Part shown: positions 24,401 through 35,978 of the stretch, in pieces
Position numbering within the stretch: position 1 is the first letter of the stretch
Layout: every line of letters starts with the position of its first letter
From: Xiphias gladius
Taxonomy: Eukaryota; Chordata; Actinopteri; Istiophoriformes; Xiphiidae
Direction: 5' to 3'
Assembly (NCBI RefSeq): GCF_016859285.1
Contig: NC_053422.1
Coordinates: forward strand, 11,517,501 to 11,581,500
DNA length: 64,000 nt
Made by a program: the position numbers and the translations under genes
Notes under the pieces: generated by a model
Told to the model about the DNA's origin: nothing
Seen by the model: the letters and a program-made list of their open reading frames with translations, nothing else
Databases searched by the model: none

Positions 24401-25979
24401 AGCTTTAGGTTAATTTGTTTGTTTTCTTTCTTATATATTCTTTTTTTAAAAACTTATTATTTGGTATATCTGCAGCCTGGAATGCACGTCAATGGAGCCC
24501 CTCAAATGATGCAGCCCCCCAACATGGGTGTTGTCCCTGGACCAATGCCTGGACCGGGACCGGGACCTGGACCGGGACCAGGACCAGTTGGACCTCCAGG
24601 TAATCATCAAACTGCACACAGACTTGCATCAATAACTGAACTGGTTGTGGTCGTGACATCCTTATGTTCCATATATTGATTACTAAGGTCATTGTGGATT
24701 AATGTGTGAGGTGTGACTGTTTCATGACATCAGTCCCGCTTGACTACAAACTGATTGCTGGTCAAATCTTTTGTTCACCTTTAAGTCGGCGAAAAAGGAA
24801 AACCCACTTTTTAAGAGTAGCGTCTGTAACCAAAATCTTCTGTGTCTGTAATTCTATATGTTTGCTACAGCTGTTTTTAGTATATTTTTGAATGTGTCAT
24901 ATCTGCTGTTTATGCATCACAGTTGTCTCGCTGTAGCTGACTCTGGCTTATCAGTCACTGTTTTAATTTGCCCTCTTTTTGATGTAGAGAGTTTCACTGA
25001 TCAGACGTGCAAAGTTTTTTTTTAAAAACTTACAGGTTTAAAGATTATGCTATGTTAGACAAAACATTCTACAGTTCTTACTAATAATAGAAAAGCAATG
25101 ACTTATGTTTTGGTCAAACTTAACTTCAGGCATTTTCAAAAATCTAAGATTTGATAGTCTGTAAATAATGTCAAGTTAAGAATATTTAATAATATAATGA
25201 GTATTAATGTACGTACAGTATAAACAGGTTCATACATTTAAAAAACAAAATAATTATTCAGCTGCCACACTCCAGCCACCAATTTTTTAATTTAATAATT
25301 AACGCACAATGAACAATAAGTTTGTCTGGAGGTTACGCTGTAAAAGCGAGTTACTCTTGTAAGTGCAAGGTGTTTTTGCGTAGCAATCTTCCTAATTTAG
25401 GCAGCCCACCAAAATAGATTTGGCCAATCCAAAAAAATTTGTTTTCATTCTCCAAAAAGGAATTATTTATTACGTTCAAAAGTCAATGTGACATCAACCC
25501 TGAAAGTGGTGCAGGCAACCTTCCCCCTCACAACTCCTGGAGCAATTACAATCAAGGCTACAGTCATGCATTTTTAACAGCAAGTAATAGTGATTTAAGC
25601 TGCTCCTCACTTATTTCAGGAGTTACATGTGTAAAATTGCACTGCACACCCAGTAAGAGAAATGTAGGTAAAATACTGAAAAAATATTTTCTTACTAGAA
25701 TTGAAGCTTTTGCCTCGTTTTATGTCAAAGCTTTGTCATGGCTCATTGGGATCACTAGGTGTCACCAGAGGCTTTCAATTAGTCGAGGTGCTTTATGAGA
25801 GCCACAATATAATCCACTTGACTCTTGAGGATCTCTGTACCCCAGAAAGTTTTTATTCTCCCTGAACATTTGGTATTATATTATCTGTGTTTATGTAACG
25901 TATTTACTAATGTTGAGTTTCTAAAAGCTCCACCCCTCAGAGTCTTCACCTTTCTGGGCGCGCGCGTGTGTTTGTGTGT

Positions 25980-26010
<31 letters not shown>

Positions 26011-29000
26011 AGTGCGCGCACAATGATTTCACGAGCACGCTTCAAACTTCTCTTTTAAGTGTTTGCTTTGGTCTCTTGAGTCTTGTGTCTCCTGTTCTTT
26101 TCACTTTAATGCTGGCTCAGGAAACCTTCAGCATTCTCCCACAGGATCGTCTGGGCAAGCTGCTATCGAGCGTCCTCAAGGTATCAATGTACTCCCTCAG
26201 TTCAGCAGTCGGGTCATAGGACCGTTATGGAGTGGTCACTATCCAAATATACAGCAGATCTGAGATTTTTATTGTTAGCTTTCTGCAGTTTTTTAGACTG
26301 CGCGCCCTTTTGCCATTTCACAGTCAGCCGTTCTCAAGCCTGTTTATATAAAGATGATGATGTCGGAGCTTTAGTATAGCTGCAGCAGAATGTGCCATGT
26401 CATGAGGGCGGCAGGATGGTGGGGAGAGTGCATGTGAAAAGATACGGGTTTGGGCCAGGAGCCAAGACCCAAGTGTTTTTGCATGATTACTTTGTTTGTG
26501 TGAAAGCCAAGCTAATTTTTTTAATGAATATTACATGTAGTAAGTAAGTAGTGGATTGTAAATAGTTGTGTTCAATTCACATGACCTTTAGTTCAAGGTG
26601 AAGTTAAACTGATTTATCTCATGTCCACAGAGAAAATGTTGAGAAAATGTATATGAATGTAAAATTTTAGAAAAAAAATTTGTGTAGAAGATAACAGAAG
26701 TACAACTATATACAACAGAAAATGATGCAGAACATACGGTTTATAATCTGAGCAAACACCACAGGAAACAAAACAAAATAATAGCGCTGCTATTAAACGT
26801 ATTTAATAGCAGCGCTATTGGAAGGGGAGCTGTCAAATGTAGAAAAGCACAACAAAAAGAACAGAAAAAGGGTTAGGATTGGATCAGCAGCTACAGTACT
26901 CCGAATCAAATAAATGGACTCATGATCCTGGATATTCAGTGTAATACAGAGATGATGTTGAAATCAGAAAACTCTAAACTTAAAAATATTGAGAGAGGAA
27001 CCAAACGTATAGAGCTATTTTTGTGTGATTTATTATTGCGAAAGTATCGTTATCGGAGCATTTTGCGTTTGTAGAAGGGCATGGCTCACAAATACTTATC
27101 ACATGCAGAAATGGCTTTGTCAACTCCAGATTACACAAATACGAATGCATCTGAGGCAAATTTGTGCAGACAGATCAGGTTTTGTACACTCAGCATTCTT
27201 CTAGTTGGACTAAATTGTATGGCCTGATGGCCAACGGTACAAAAGATGACTTAAGATAATCTATGTTGCACCTTGGAATGCTATAAAGTTTGACTGTAAA
27301 ATAAATAATCCGCAGGGCCTCATCGACTCAGTACAACAGGCTGTCCACTCTGGCTGGCTAGTTGTCCTGTGTCAGCCTGCAGTGCTTGTGCAATTGTGCC
27401 TTCTCTTTACTCTAGGAAATCTAAGAGTCAGTTTATAGTGACACAAAGTTATTGAGTTTGCATTCAAGGATGATAGTTTCAAGGAACCTTGTAAAATCAA
27501 ACTTCTCGGCTACTCTTTTGCCGTGGCCTTGTTTGTATTTGTCAGCCTCAGTTGTCAAAAATCTGTCCAATTTCACGCCATTTTTCCACACTAGAGTTTC
27601 ACTGATAACAGGACTAACAATAGCAGTGTTTCCAGATTGAGCGGTTTTCCAACCAGTCGTGCTGCTCTTTCTTTATTGGGTGTCAAAAAATAGATTTGGC
27701 TAGGCCATTAGAATTTGGGCTACTTTTTGTACCTTTAGGGTGCTTGATACCTACAAAAAGTTTAACCTGCGATTTTTAAACTGTGAGTGAGACGTGCAGG
27801 GGAGGCAGTGAGGAAGGGATGAGTCAAAGATGCTGTGCGAGGTGAAAGGGACAGGTGCATCCAGGTGTTCTAAACAACAGGAAGTTAGTCATTGTATTGT
27901 GTGGTCCGCTTATCAACACAATCAACAGTTGCGGCAGAAGTAGTGGCAGTGACTCACAGCTCATTGAAACAATTAAGAAACTCTTAGTGCCTGGCTGACC
28001 TAATTTCTGTCAAAACTCTGAGTTACAACTCCTGATACAAATACTGTCAGATTTAGTGTGACTTACACTAGCCAAGGATATCAATATTTCTGATGTCCAG
28101 TGTAAAAAAAAAAAAAAAAAAATCCATAAACCCGTTGGGAAATCAAAAAAGAGACACTCCTTATAAGTCCAGAACTTAGCTGAGAATCATCACATTTTTC
28201 AGTTTTCTTCAGTATCTTTGTAATTCATAGATTGCTGACAGTACATCCAATCGTACAAAGCAAACAGGAACTGTTAATAGCAAATTTGGCACACTTAAGT
28301 GTCCAAACTGAAAGCAAATGTAGGTGTTCAAGTTGTAGGCCACAGCGTTTATGCTCAGTGTAACATTGAACAGCAGCCCAGACCCTGGCTTTTTCCCCAT
28401 CAGTTTCTGGCTGCTCCCTTTTTATTGGCCCTGGGCCCTCCTCCTAGTCAGCTGTTCCCAGTATAACAGAATACAGAGTAAGCCTGCTGTACTGAACTTC
28501 TATACAGTATTCTATTCAATACAGTAGGGCTGTATTGAAGAGCCCCATTGTTTTGTCTGGATGGTATAACTTTAGGTACTGTAGTCATTTATGTAAAAGA
28601 TCTCAGAGATGTAATTAACATGGTTGAACACTGACACACCCATTGTACTTTATCTTCTCTCCGCATGCCTCCTGTCACGATGTTCTAATGGCAAAATTGC
28701 AACAGAGTTACAAGACACAAGTAGGAACATATAATCAAGTCAGGTTGTCTGTATCTGTGTGAAAAGAGTTTTTTTTTTTCTTCCCGTGTTTTTTACAGCA
28801 TGTGATTTCAACCCGTCACTCCCTCTTAATATTGATTTGGAGTCCACAATTTTCTATTTTCTTCCTGCATTGTTGTGTTCCCGATCACACTCCCAATGAC
28901 TCCCTGTTTTTTGTGACAATGGGCTGTGGCAGTTGGTTGTCACTGTGTACTCAATTGTGTGCTTTATCAACCCCAAACAACTGCGGTTGTTTCCTCAGAT

Positions 29001-32000
29001 ATCAATCCTGGGCAAACACTCACCTCTTTATAGTTGTGTGTGGTTTTCCTTGCCTGGAATTTCAGCCCATTTTATTGGATTAGTCATGAAACACTTCCTC
29101 TACCCTTAATAGATACAACTTGTGTTTTAATGTAGTGTATTTATGCGGTTGAATATGTGAATTTTTTTTTTTTTTTTTTTTTCTTTCCCCCTCTCTCTCT
29201 CTCCTCTCAGGACCAGGTGGTATCCCTCCCAGAGGCCTGCTGGGAGATGGTCCTAATGATCCCAGAGGAGGAACTCTGCTGTCTGTCACTGGAGAAGTCA
29301 TAGACCCCAAGTAAGACATTTTACTCATCTCAAATTACCTTAATAATACAACAGGTGGTGTGGATTTTAGAAGAGTGTCAGTTTAAGCCATTAAAGAAGT
29401 AATCTTCAAGATTTCAGTCCGGGCTGATACAGCCACACATTGAAGTTACCGTGGTAACAGTAAGTGTGTTGACACCTGCAAAGATTAATCAGTCAAAAGG
29501 AAGTTAATCGGCAACTACTTAAATAGTCGTTTAAGTAACTTTTTTAACATTAATGGTTTCAGGTTCTCAGATGTGAGAATTTGCTGTCTTTCCTGGTCTC
29601 GCATATTAAACTGAATATTTTTGGGGTTTGAACTGTTGGTTGGATAAAACAAGACATTTATGACTTCCCCTTGTGCTTTAGGACGTTTTTTTTTTAATTT
29701 TTATTTTTTTTTTAACTGTTTTCTGATGTTTTATAGATCTTGACTAATCGAGAAAATAATCTGCAGATGAATCGATAATGAATGTAATGATAAATTTCAG
29801 CTCTAGTGGGGTTTAATAATACTGATCCCAGAATTCTGGAGTCAGCAAACCATCTTCAAGCAGCCATTTTGTGATAAATACAAGAGAAGAGAAACTATTG
29901 TATCTGTTTCCAGTGCAGCCAAAATAAACATTGTTTTAATAAAGAAGTCAGTCAGTTATCGCAACCGTGATTTGATTTCATGCTGCACGTGGTGCAAGTA
30001 GTTTTCCCCACAACAGCAGGCCAGTGTAAAGTTGGTTACCTTGCAGAGAAATTGGAGGTGTGCAGGTCTGTCCTCTTCTCCGCCTTGTTCCATTACTCCC
30101 ACTCAAAAACGCAAAGTATTCAGCTGATGAAAATAATGCCAACAATGACCGTCATCTTGTTTTGTAGACACATTCTTCATAAAATATCCCTGTCAGCACT
30201 AACCTCAGTAACAAACACGTTGTGTTTCTTGAGACTGCTTCACAATAAAGGCCCCAGCCCGTGTTTCGCCACTTGAATGCTTTAAATTAGTGCCAGGCTA
30301 AATATCCCGTGTTATTACCAAATTGCAGATATACTGTATCATTATCGGCATATACAGTCAGCTACATAAGTATTGGGACAGTAACACAATTTTCACAATG
30401 GATTTGAAACAAGGCCATCAAGATGGGATTGAAGTGTAGACTTTCAGCTTTAATTCAAGGGGCGTTGTTTCAAATCTGTTGTGGTGTACAGAGACAAAAT
30501 TCAGACAATTATGTCACTGTCCAAATACTTGAGTTTATTTTTAACAGTAAAATGTCCTGCCCGGTACATTTTATGATTGCAATTGTTACGCAAATGTAAT
30601 AGAACCTTAAAAAAAATCTTTATTCACATAATGTGTTGTGTGATTAAAAATTAATATTGGCCTATATATCGTTATCAGATTTTTTTTTAAAGCCTCAAAT
30701 ATTGTATCGGCCTCAAAAACCCTGTATCGGTTGGGCTTAATTTTTTATTGTGAAGCCTCAGCAGCAGAAGGAAAGGTTCCATTTGCATTAGCAGTATCTT
30801 AATAAAGCACTGAATGGCTTCTGCCAACCATACAAAATGGAGTTTGATTTGATGAGAAATCTTAGGAATTGTAACTTTAACCACCACTTCTATGCCCCAA
30901 AAACTGGGATTGCAACTTTAGCAGTTTATTGCTATAAAAAATGTAATCGTTCTTATTTTGTGCCTGAACATCTAGCCGGGGCTACATGGCAGCTCCACCA
31001 CCCCACCAAGCCCCACCTGTACACATGTCCCAAATGGCAGGTGGACCCCCTCCGGATATGAGAGGACCTCCAATGGACATGAGAGGCCCACCCATGGGTG
31101 AACCACGAAACATGATGGGTGACCCCAGAGGGCCCCCGATGATGGAGCCACGGGGACCTCCTATGGAAACCAGAGGTAGCTGCTCCCTATAACGCTCCAA
31201 GCCTCAACTCTTTGGAGTTTTAATTACTTTCTGATTGTTTTTTTTTTTTCTTTAACAAATTCCAGTTCAGTGTAAGTCCTAATTTTCTTTTTTGGCTACT
31301 GTGGTAACACTTCAGCAAAAACGTGTCTCTCTCTTTATATTTACTACTTTCCTCTTTTTATTTTTTTAATGTCATCAAAAACAAAATGTTTCTAGAAGTA
31401 AACAAGACTTCTCTCAGCTGCAAACACACCCTTTTACATTTACAGGCTGTAATGTAACCATTTTATCTAATGATATACTTTCTTTCCCTTCAAACAGTGT
31501 GACTAATTTTTAATCATTGGAGTGTAATGTACACTCCAATGATTCACTCGGTTTTCAGCGAGTTGTGGTTTCATTGCTTTCTGCAGGTCGTGACCCGAGG
31601 GCGATGGACGCTCGTGGGCCAGTAACAGCGCAGAGAGTTCCCATGGCGGGAGCAATGCAAGGCCCTGTTCCTCACAGCATGGGTCCAAATGCTCCTCCAC
31701 CTGCAAGACCGGTAACACCTGAACCTAATGTCTTTTTCAGCGATGTTTTGTTTTGTTTTTGTTTTTTTGTTTTTTTTAAGGAACACTATGCTCAGGAGGC
31801 TTTAGGGGGTAAAAGTATTTTCTTTTTCTTTATTTTTGTTACATCAACACAAGACACAATGGAATTACTCACAAACACAGAGGAAATTATCTTGTCGATG
31901 AGTAGAAATAATTAAAATATAAATTCATTGAGGAATTCCCTAAACACTAATACATTCCCTTCCCTTCCCTAATCCTTTCTCTGTGGATTTGGACTGTAAT

Positions 32001-32685
32001 TCCTTTTTTTTTTTTTTTTTGCTACCATAAATCAACTCAATTTATTTTTGAACATTTTGACCATAATGTATTCTGGGAGTTTTGGGCATTTCTAAAATAT
32101 ATAGGTAATGTCCCCTTCCAAGCCACAGCGCCTCCAACATAAGTCAAATGAATCATTAAATGATTTCAGCTTCAGTGTTTCTTTTATTTAATTTCTTGAG
32201 GAATTACATTTCCCATAATTAATTGTATTATTTTCAAGATTTATTTTTCCTGTGTTTTTGTAGAAGATAGAATTCAATATGTTACAGGGAATCTTAATCT
32301 CTCCTCCCTTGACTCATGATGTATTAGTCCGTGAATACTGATTAAATAACAGTAACTTTTCATTAAAAAAAGCATTGTAAAAGTCTTGGGAGTGTGACTT
32401 GGGGGAGGTTTTTAAAGAAATCAGTGCTATCTGCTTAAATTGGATAATTATTACGCCTCCTGGTAAACGGTGAACACTAAAAGTGTGTCTGTCTGTGTGT
32501 CCTGCAGGGTCCTGGTATTTCTGGTGTTCCCTCATCAGGAGGTGGCTTCAGTCCAGGGCAGAGCCAGGTCTCCACACAGGACCAGGAGAAGGTGGGTGTC
32601 ACCCCTGTGTTATAACATACCGGACTAAGGCTCGCTTTGAATGACCAACATGATCATATTTTTATGTGTGCTGCCAGGGGAAAGA

Positions 32686-32764
<79 letters not shown>

Positions 32765-33231
32765 TATAAGACTAATAAAATGGGCTTTGATCAGTAACCA
32801 GTAGTTAGACACGGTGTCATCAGCAGCTTGTTGAAGTGCCTCTGAGCAAAATCGTAATTCATGTGCCCATTCTCCTTCACCGATCAAGTCATTCTGAGTA
32901 TATGTATCACCTGAGGAGGAGTACAGGGCTTATGTAAAAGAAGCAGGAGTTGTTATGCTTAACAAGATAAAGGAGGTATTCTGACTTTGCTGTTACCAAA
33001 GACTATCAAATGATAGCACCCAATTTGATTTTTTTTTTTTTTCTCACTTTGGGTGCATAGAAACATATTTTACCCACTATACGACCTTTGTTCATCCTTT
33101 TCTAGGCTGCCCTGATCATGCAAGTCCTGCAGCTGACCCCAGAACAGATCGCCATGTTGCCCCCAGAGCAGCGGCAGAGCATCCTCATCCTAAAAGAGCA
33201 GATTCAGAAGACTGCAGGAGGGGCACCTTGA
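21329..33231 (+). CDS. cstf2: Cleavage stimulation factor subunit 2 (CstF-64)
   Basis: RNA-binding subunit of the CstF complex; it binds the GU-rich element downstream of poly(A) sites in nuclear pre-mRNA 3'-end processing. Exons: 21329-21431, 21667-21745, 22322-22491, 22602-22738, 23860-23979, 24167-24289, 24476-24599, 26145-26180, 29211-29310, 30976-31175, 31587-31711, 32508-32591, 33106-33231. The total is 1527 nt, 508 aa, all junctions GT-AG and in phase. Domains: 16-Ala tract (residues 5-20), RRM (RNP2 [13 protein letters not shown]1 KGYGFCEY), CstF-77-binding hinge ([20 protein letters not shown]), Pro/Gly-rich region with GP repeats, [16 protein letters not shown] block, RGPPM repeats, and the C-terminal helical domain ending [16 protein letters not shown]. 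Human CstF-64 is 577 aa; the difference is mainly the missing MEAR(A/G) pentapeptide array. The 36-nt exon 8 is in frame and could be a cassette. Confidence 0.97.
21341..21388 (+). repeat. cstf2: GCN trinucleotide repeat encoding 16 alanines
   Basis: Sixteen consecutive alanine codons (mixed GCC/GCT/GCG/GCA) directly after MANV in exon 1 of cstf2. The codon mixture suggests an old or interrupted tract rather than a pure expanding repeat. Mammalian CstF-64 starts [14 protein letters not shown] without such a run. Confidence 0.95.
21960..22080. repeat. Fragment of the ACACTC/CCACTTTATTAGG MITE
   Basis: Within cstf2 intron 2. GGTACACCTAGC and TTAATGCAGTCTAGTACAAA parallel the internal part of the element at 20036-20515. 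Only one side is preserved. Confidence 0.45.
25957..26022. repeat. (GT)n/(GC)n microsatellite
   Basis: An imperfect GT run flanked by GC dinucleotides, in cstf2 intron 7, about 120 bp before the 36-nt exon 8. Confidence 0.9.
29484..29810 (-). repeat. MITE-like repeat copy, GGGCTGAAACTAAC family
   Basis: In cstf2 intron 9. It contains the family's internal TTCTGATGTTTTATAGATC and AACTGTTGGTTGGATAAAAC blocks and ends AATTTCAGCTCTAGTGGGG. Interrupted by a T run. Confidence 0.6.
30352..30534. mobile_element. Short Tc1/mariner-type MITE with inverted ends
   Basis: In cstf2 intron 9. The left end has AAGTATTGGGACAGTAACAC. The right end, reverse-complemented, has AAGTATTTGGACAGTGACAT. The inverted ends enclose about 180 bp with no ORF, and the left end starts at TA (TACAGTCAGCTACATAAG), as in Tc1-like elements. 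Confidence 0.75.
32686..32762. repeat. (AC)n microsatellite
   Basis: About 38 AC units in cstf2 intron 12. Confidence 0.97.
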
Positions 33232-33707
33232 TGGTCCGACTGAGGAGAAACCCAAGAGGGCAGAGGTGGAGTTTCTTTCTTTCTCAATCACGTCACTCAA
33301 ATTTCCATCCTCCAATGGAAAATTCAGATTTAGGAAACATTCTTGCATTATCATGGAACAACTCTGTAATTTCTGTTTTCCTTCCCTTTTTTTTTTTTTT
33401 TTTTAATTAAACATTTTGATTTCAGGACTCCGACCTGACCCAGTCACCTTCAGCATCAACATGTCTGAAGACGTCTCATCTTAGTTTGGAGCGTTGTATA
33501 GTTTTATTTTTTTTTTACACGAACATATTGTCTGTTTTCTGTATGAAAGAGTAAAGTTGGTGCTTGTGGATTCAACAGTAAGCAGAACTTTTGAGGAGGA
33601 GGACGATGAATGCTGAACAGAGCTTAAATGTCATAAGGTTTCATTCTTTTCTTCCAAAGCCAACCGTTTTCATGTTATTGCTCTGGAAACTGGATATTGT
33701 TTTCGTC

Positions 33708-33713
33708 AATAAA
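33708..33713 (+). terminator. cstf2: cstf2 polyadenylation signal AATAAA
   Basis: A canonical AATAAA about 480 nt after the cstf2 stop codon, followed within 10 nt by an A-rich stretch. An ATTAAA variant near 33407 is a possible earlier site. Confidence 0.7.
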
Positions 33714-33743
33714 AGAAACAACAAAAAAAAAAAAAGAGAGACT

Positions 33744-33757
33744 TTTATTCATTTATT
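33744..33757 (-). terminator. nox1: Candidate nox1 polyadenylation signals (AATAAA twice, minus strand)
   Basis: Two AATAAA hexamers on the minus strand, at 33752-33757 and 33744-33749, only about 40 bp from the opposite-strand cstf2 signal. They would give nox1 a 3' UTR of about 1.16 kb. The assignment is inferred. Confidence 0.4.
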
Positions 33758-34164
33758 CAAACAAGGAGTATCCCCCACATCTTTAAAGGATGAATAACCA
33801 CAGTGTACGTGACTGACATCTTTTCCTCCTGGTTTCATAATTCCGATAAGGAAATAGAAGCCAGTTTGACCAGATTATAATAAACCATTGTCTGTGTCAA
33901 AGAATTGTTTACTTTACCAGTAGAGTTACTATGACAAGAATTGTTTATACTCAGTTTCAGAAAACTCTTTCTGGAGCTGACAATAGTTTTTGTTGCCTTT
34001 AACACATTCACATGTATTTCGTTAAAGAGCACATCATGGTTATTTACAGTGTATTTGATCATAGGTAAATTCTCTGCGTTGAGGGGGAAATATATGCTTA
34101 AGTAAGATGAAATATGGTGACTTAGAAAAAAATTGGGTCAATGTTGGTCATTTTTCCGAGAAAA

Positions 34165-34407
34165 AAAAAAAAGCCAGAAATTCACTGGTTCAGGCTTTAA
34201 ATGTGATGATTTGCTGCTTTTCTTTGTCTCACCCGATAGTCAAGTGAATCTTCTTGGGTTTTGGACTGTTGCGTGGGTAAAACAAGGAGACATTTAAAAA
34301 AAACCCAAAAAACTATGATGGGCGGTTTTCATTATTTTCTTGCATTCACACAAGAAAATAAAAGGCAGGTTGTTCAGTAATGGAAATAATTGTTAGCTGC
34401 AGCCCTA
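34165..34407 (-). repeat. MITE-like repeat copy, GGGCTGAAACTAAC family
   Basis: Downstream of nox1. It ends AATAATTGTTAGCTGCAGCC and contains GGTTTTGGACTGTTGCGTGG, matching the 29.5-kb copy. Confidence 0.6.
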
Positions 34408-34918
34408 GCTGAGCTGCTGTAGTAGTCCAATTACCACATGTACCTGAAATTAGTACATTCATTTGTTAATCTGTCTTTGTGCACATTAACAAGTGTACAG
34501 TAGAGACAGAACCTCAAGGTCCTGATTTCTCTGTATCAATAAAACTCTTCCTGTGAACTTGTCAAGTATCAGATCAGGAACGATGAGGGCTTGACCAGAA
34601 AGTTACAGTTAAATGAGGCAGAGAGTTTTCACATGCGGTTGACACCATGACCATTAATCATTGAGGAGCTATGAGGCCATGACAAATTGTTTCATGGTGG
34701 TTAAAGACAGTAAGTCAGTCCCTGAGAAAATGTAGAAACAACATGCCCGTATCGTTAGTCTGCAGTGTAGTGTGTCATAAATGCCCAGCTACTGCCTCCG
34801 GTTGTCAGGCAGCTTTGTCCTAGTCAGCTGTCTTAAACTGACCCGCGGCGAAAGAGAAAAGGGAATCCAAAAAAAACCCCAAAAACCCCAGAATGCTGCT
34901 TTCCCGTTGCATCTCCGC

Positions 34919-35925
34919 TCAGAAGTTCTCCTTGTTGAAGTAAAACTTGGTCTTCCGAGGATCCACGTCTGAGTATTTGGCACATTTTTTCTCCAAGACT
35001 TCGGCTAGAGCCTCGGGGCCACATAAGAACGTTCCCACCACAGACCTGAGGGCATTCGCAAAACGAAAAAGAAGAGAGTCAGGTTTCAGAGGTTCAGGTT
35101 TTCACTGTGAAAAGTGGGTCGCAAGCAGTGGTGGAGAGTAACTGGGTGCAGTTACTCAGGTGCGGTACACTTCGGTACAATTCTGAGGTGGTTCAGTGTT
35201 TTCATTGTCTGCTGCTTTGTACTTCTACTCCGCTCCATTTCCGAGAGAAATGTTGTAACCCTTTAAGCGCCAGAGAATGGAAATGCACAAGCTGCTGTAC
35301 GTCAACTCAGCACCGTACTGAAGTGCCGAACTTGAGTGAAATGCAATCAGTGACTTTTCACCGCTGTATTTAAAGCAGTTAAAAACCAGCTCCACCTTGA
35401 CCAGCTGCAACAGTAAAAGGCTGCTTGCACGTTAATGCATCAGTAATGACAATCTAATAATGTCATAAATAATTATGCATCAGTCAAGGCCCATTTTCTG
35501 CAGAACCAGTACTTTTACTACCATTTTTGCCACAATACTTCTGTACTTTTACTACATTAAGTAGGATGTTTAATGCAGGACTTTTGCATTGTGGTGCTGG
35601 TACTTTTGGTGCTTAGATAAAGGACTTGAACACACCTCACAACAATGTTCACAGTGTTTAGTCATTCTCCTGTATTTCAGTATGGAATTAAAAATGTTTT
35701 TATCTTACGTGGGGTTCTCTTTGCGGACTTGTTCGAACTCCTTGTCCCAGATGGGTCTGCCGTAGTTAGTTTTCTGTTTGAGCCCGGTGACCACATCTGT
35801 GTCCTCATCAAAGTGAACCATCACATGAGTGGCCTGTGCAGAATGTGGGCGGGGCGGGCAAAATAAAACAGCTGAGTTTAAGTTGAGATGACCTCACGCT
35901 AAAGTGGAATTTGGTCCAACTGATT

Positions 35926-35978
<53 letters not shown>

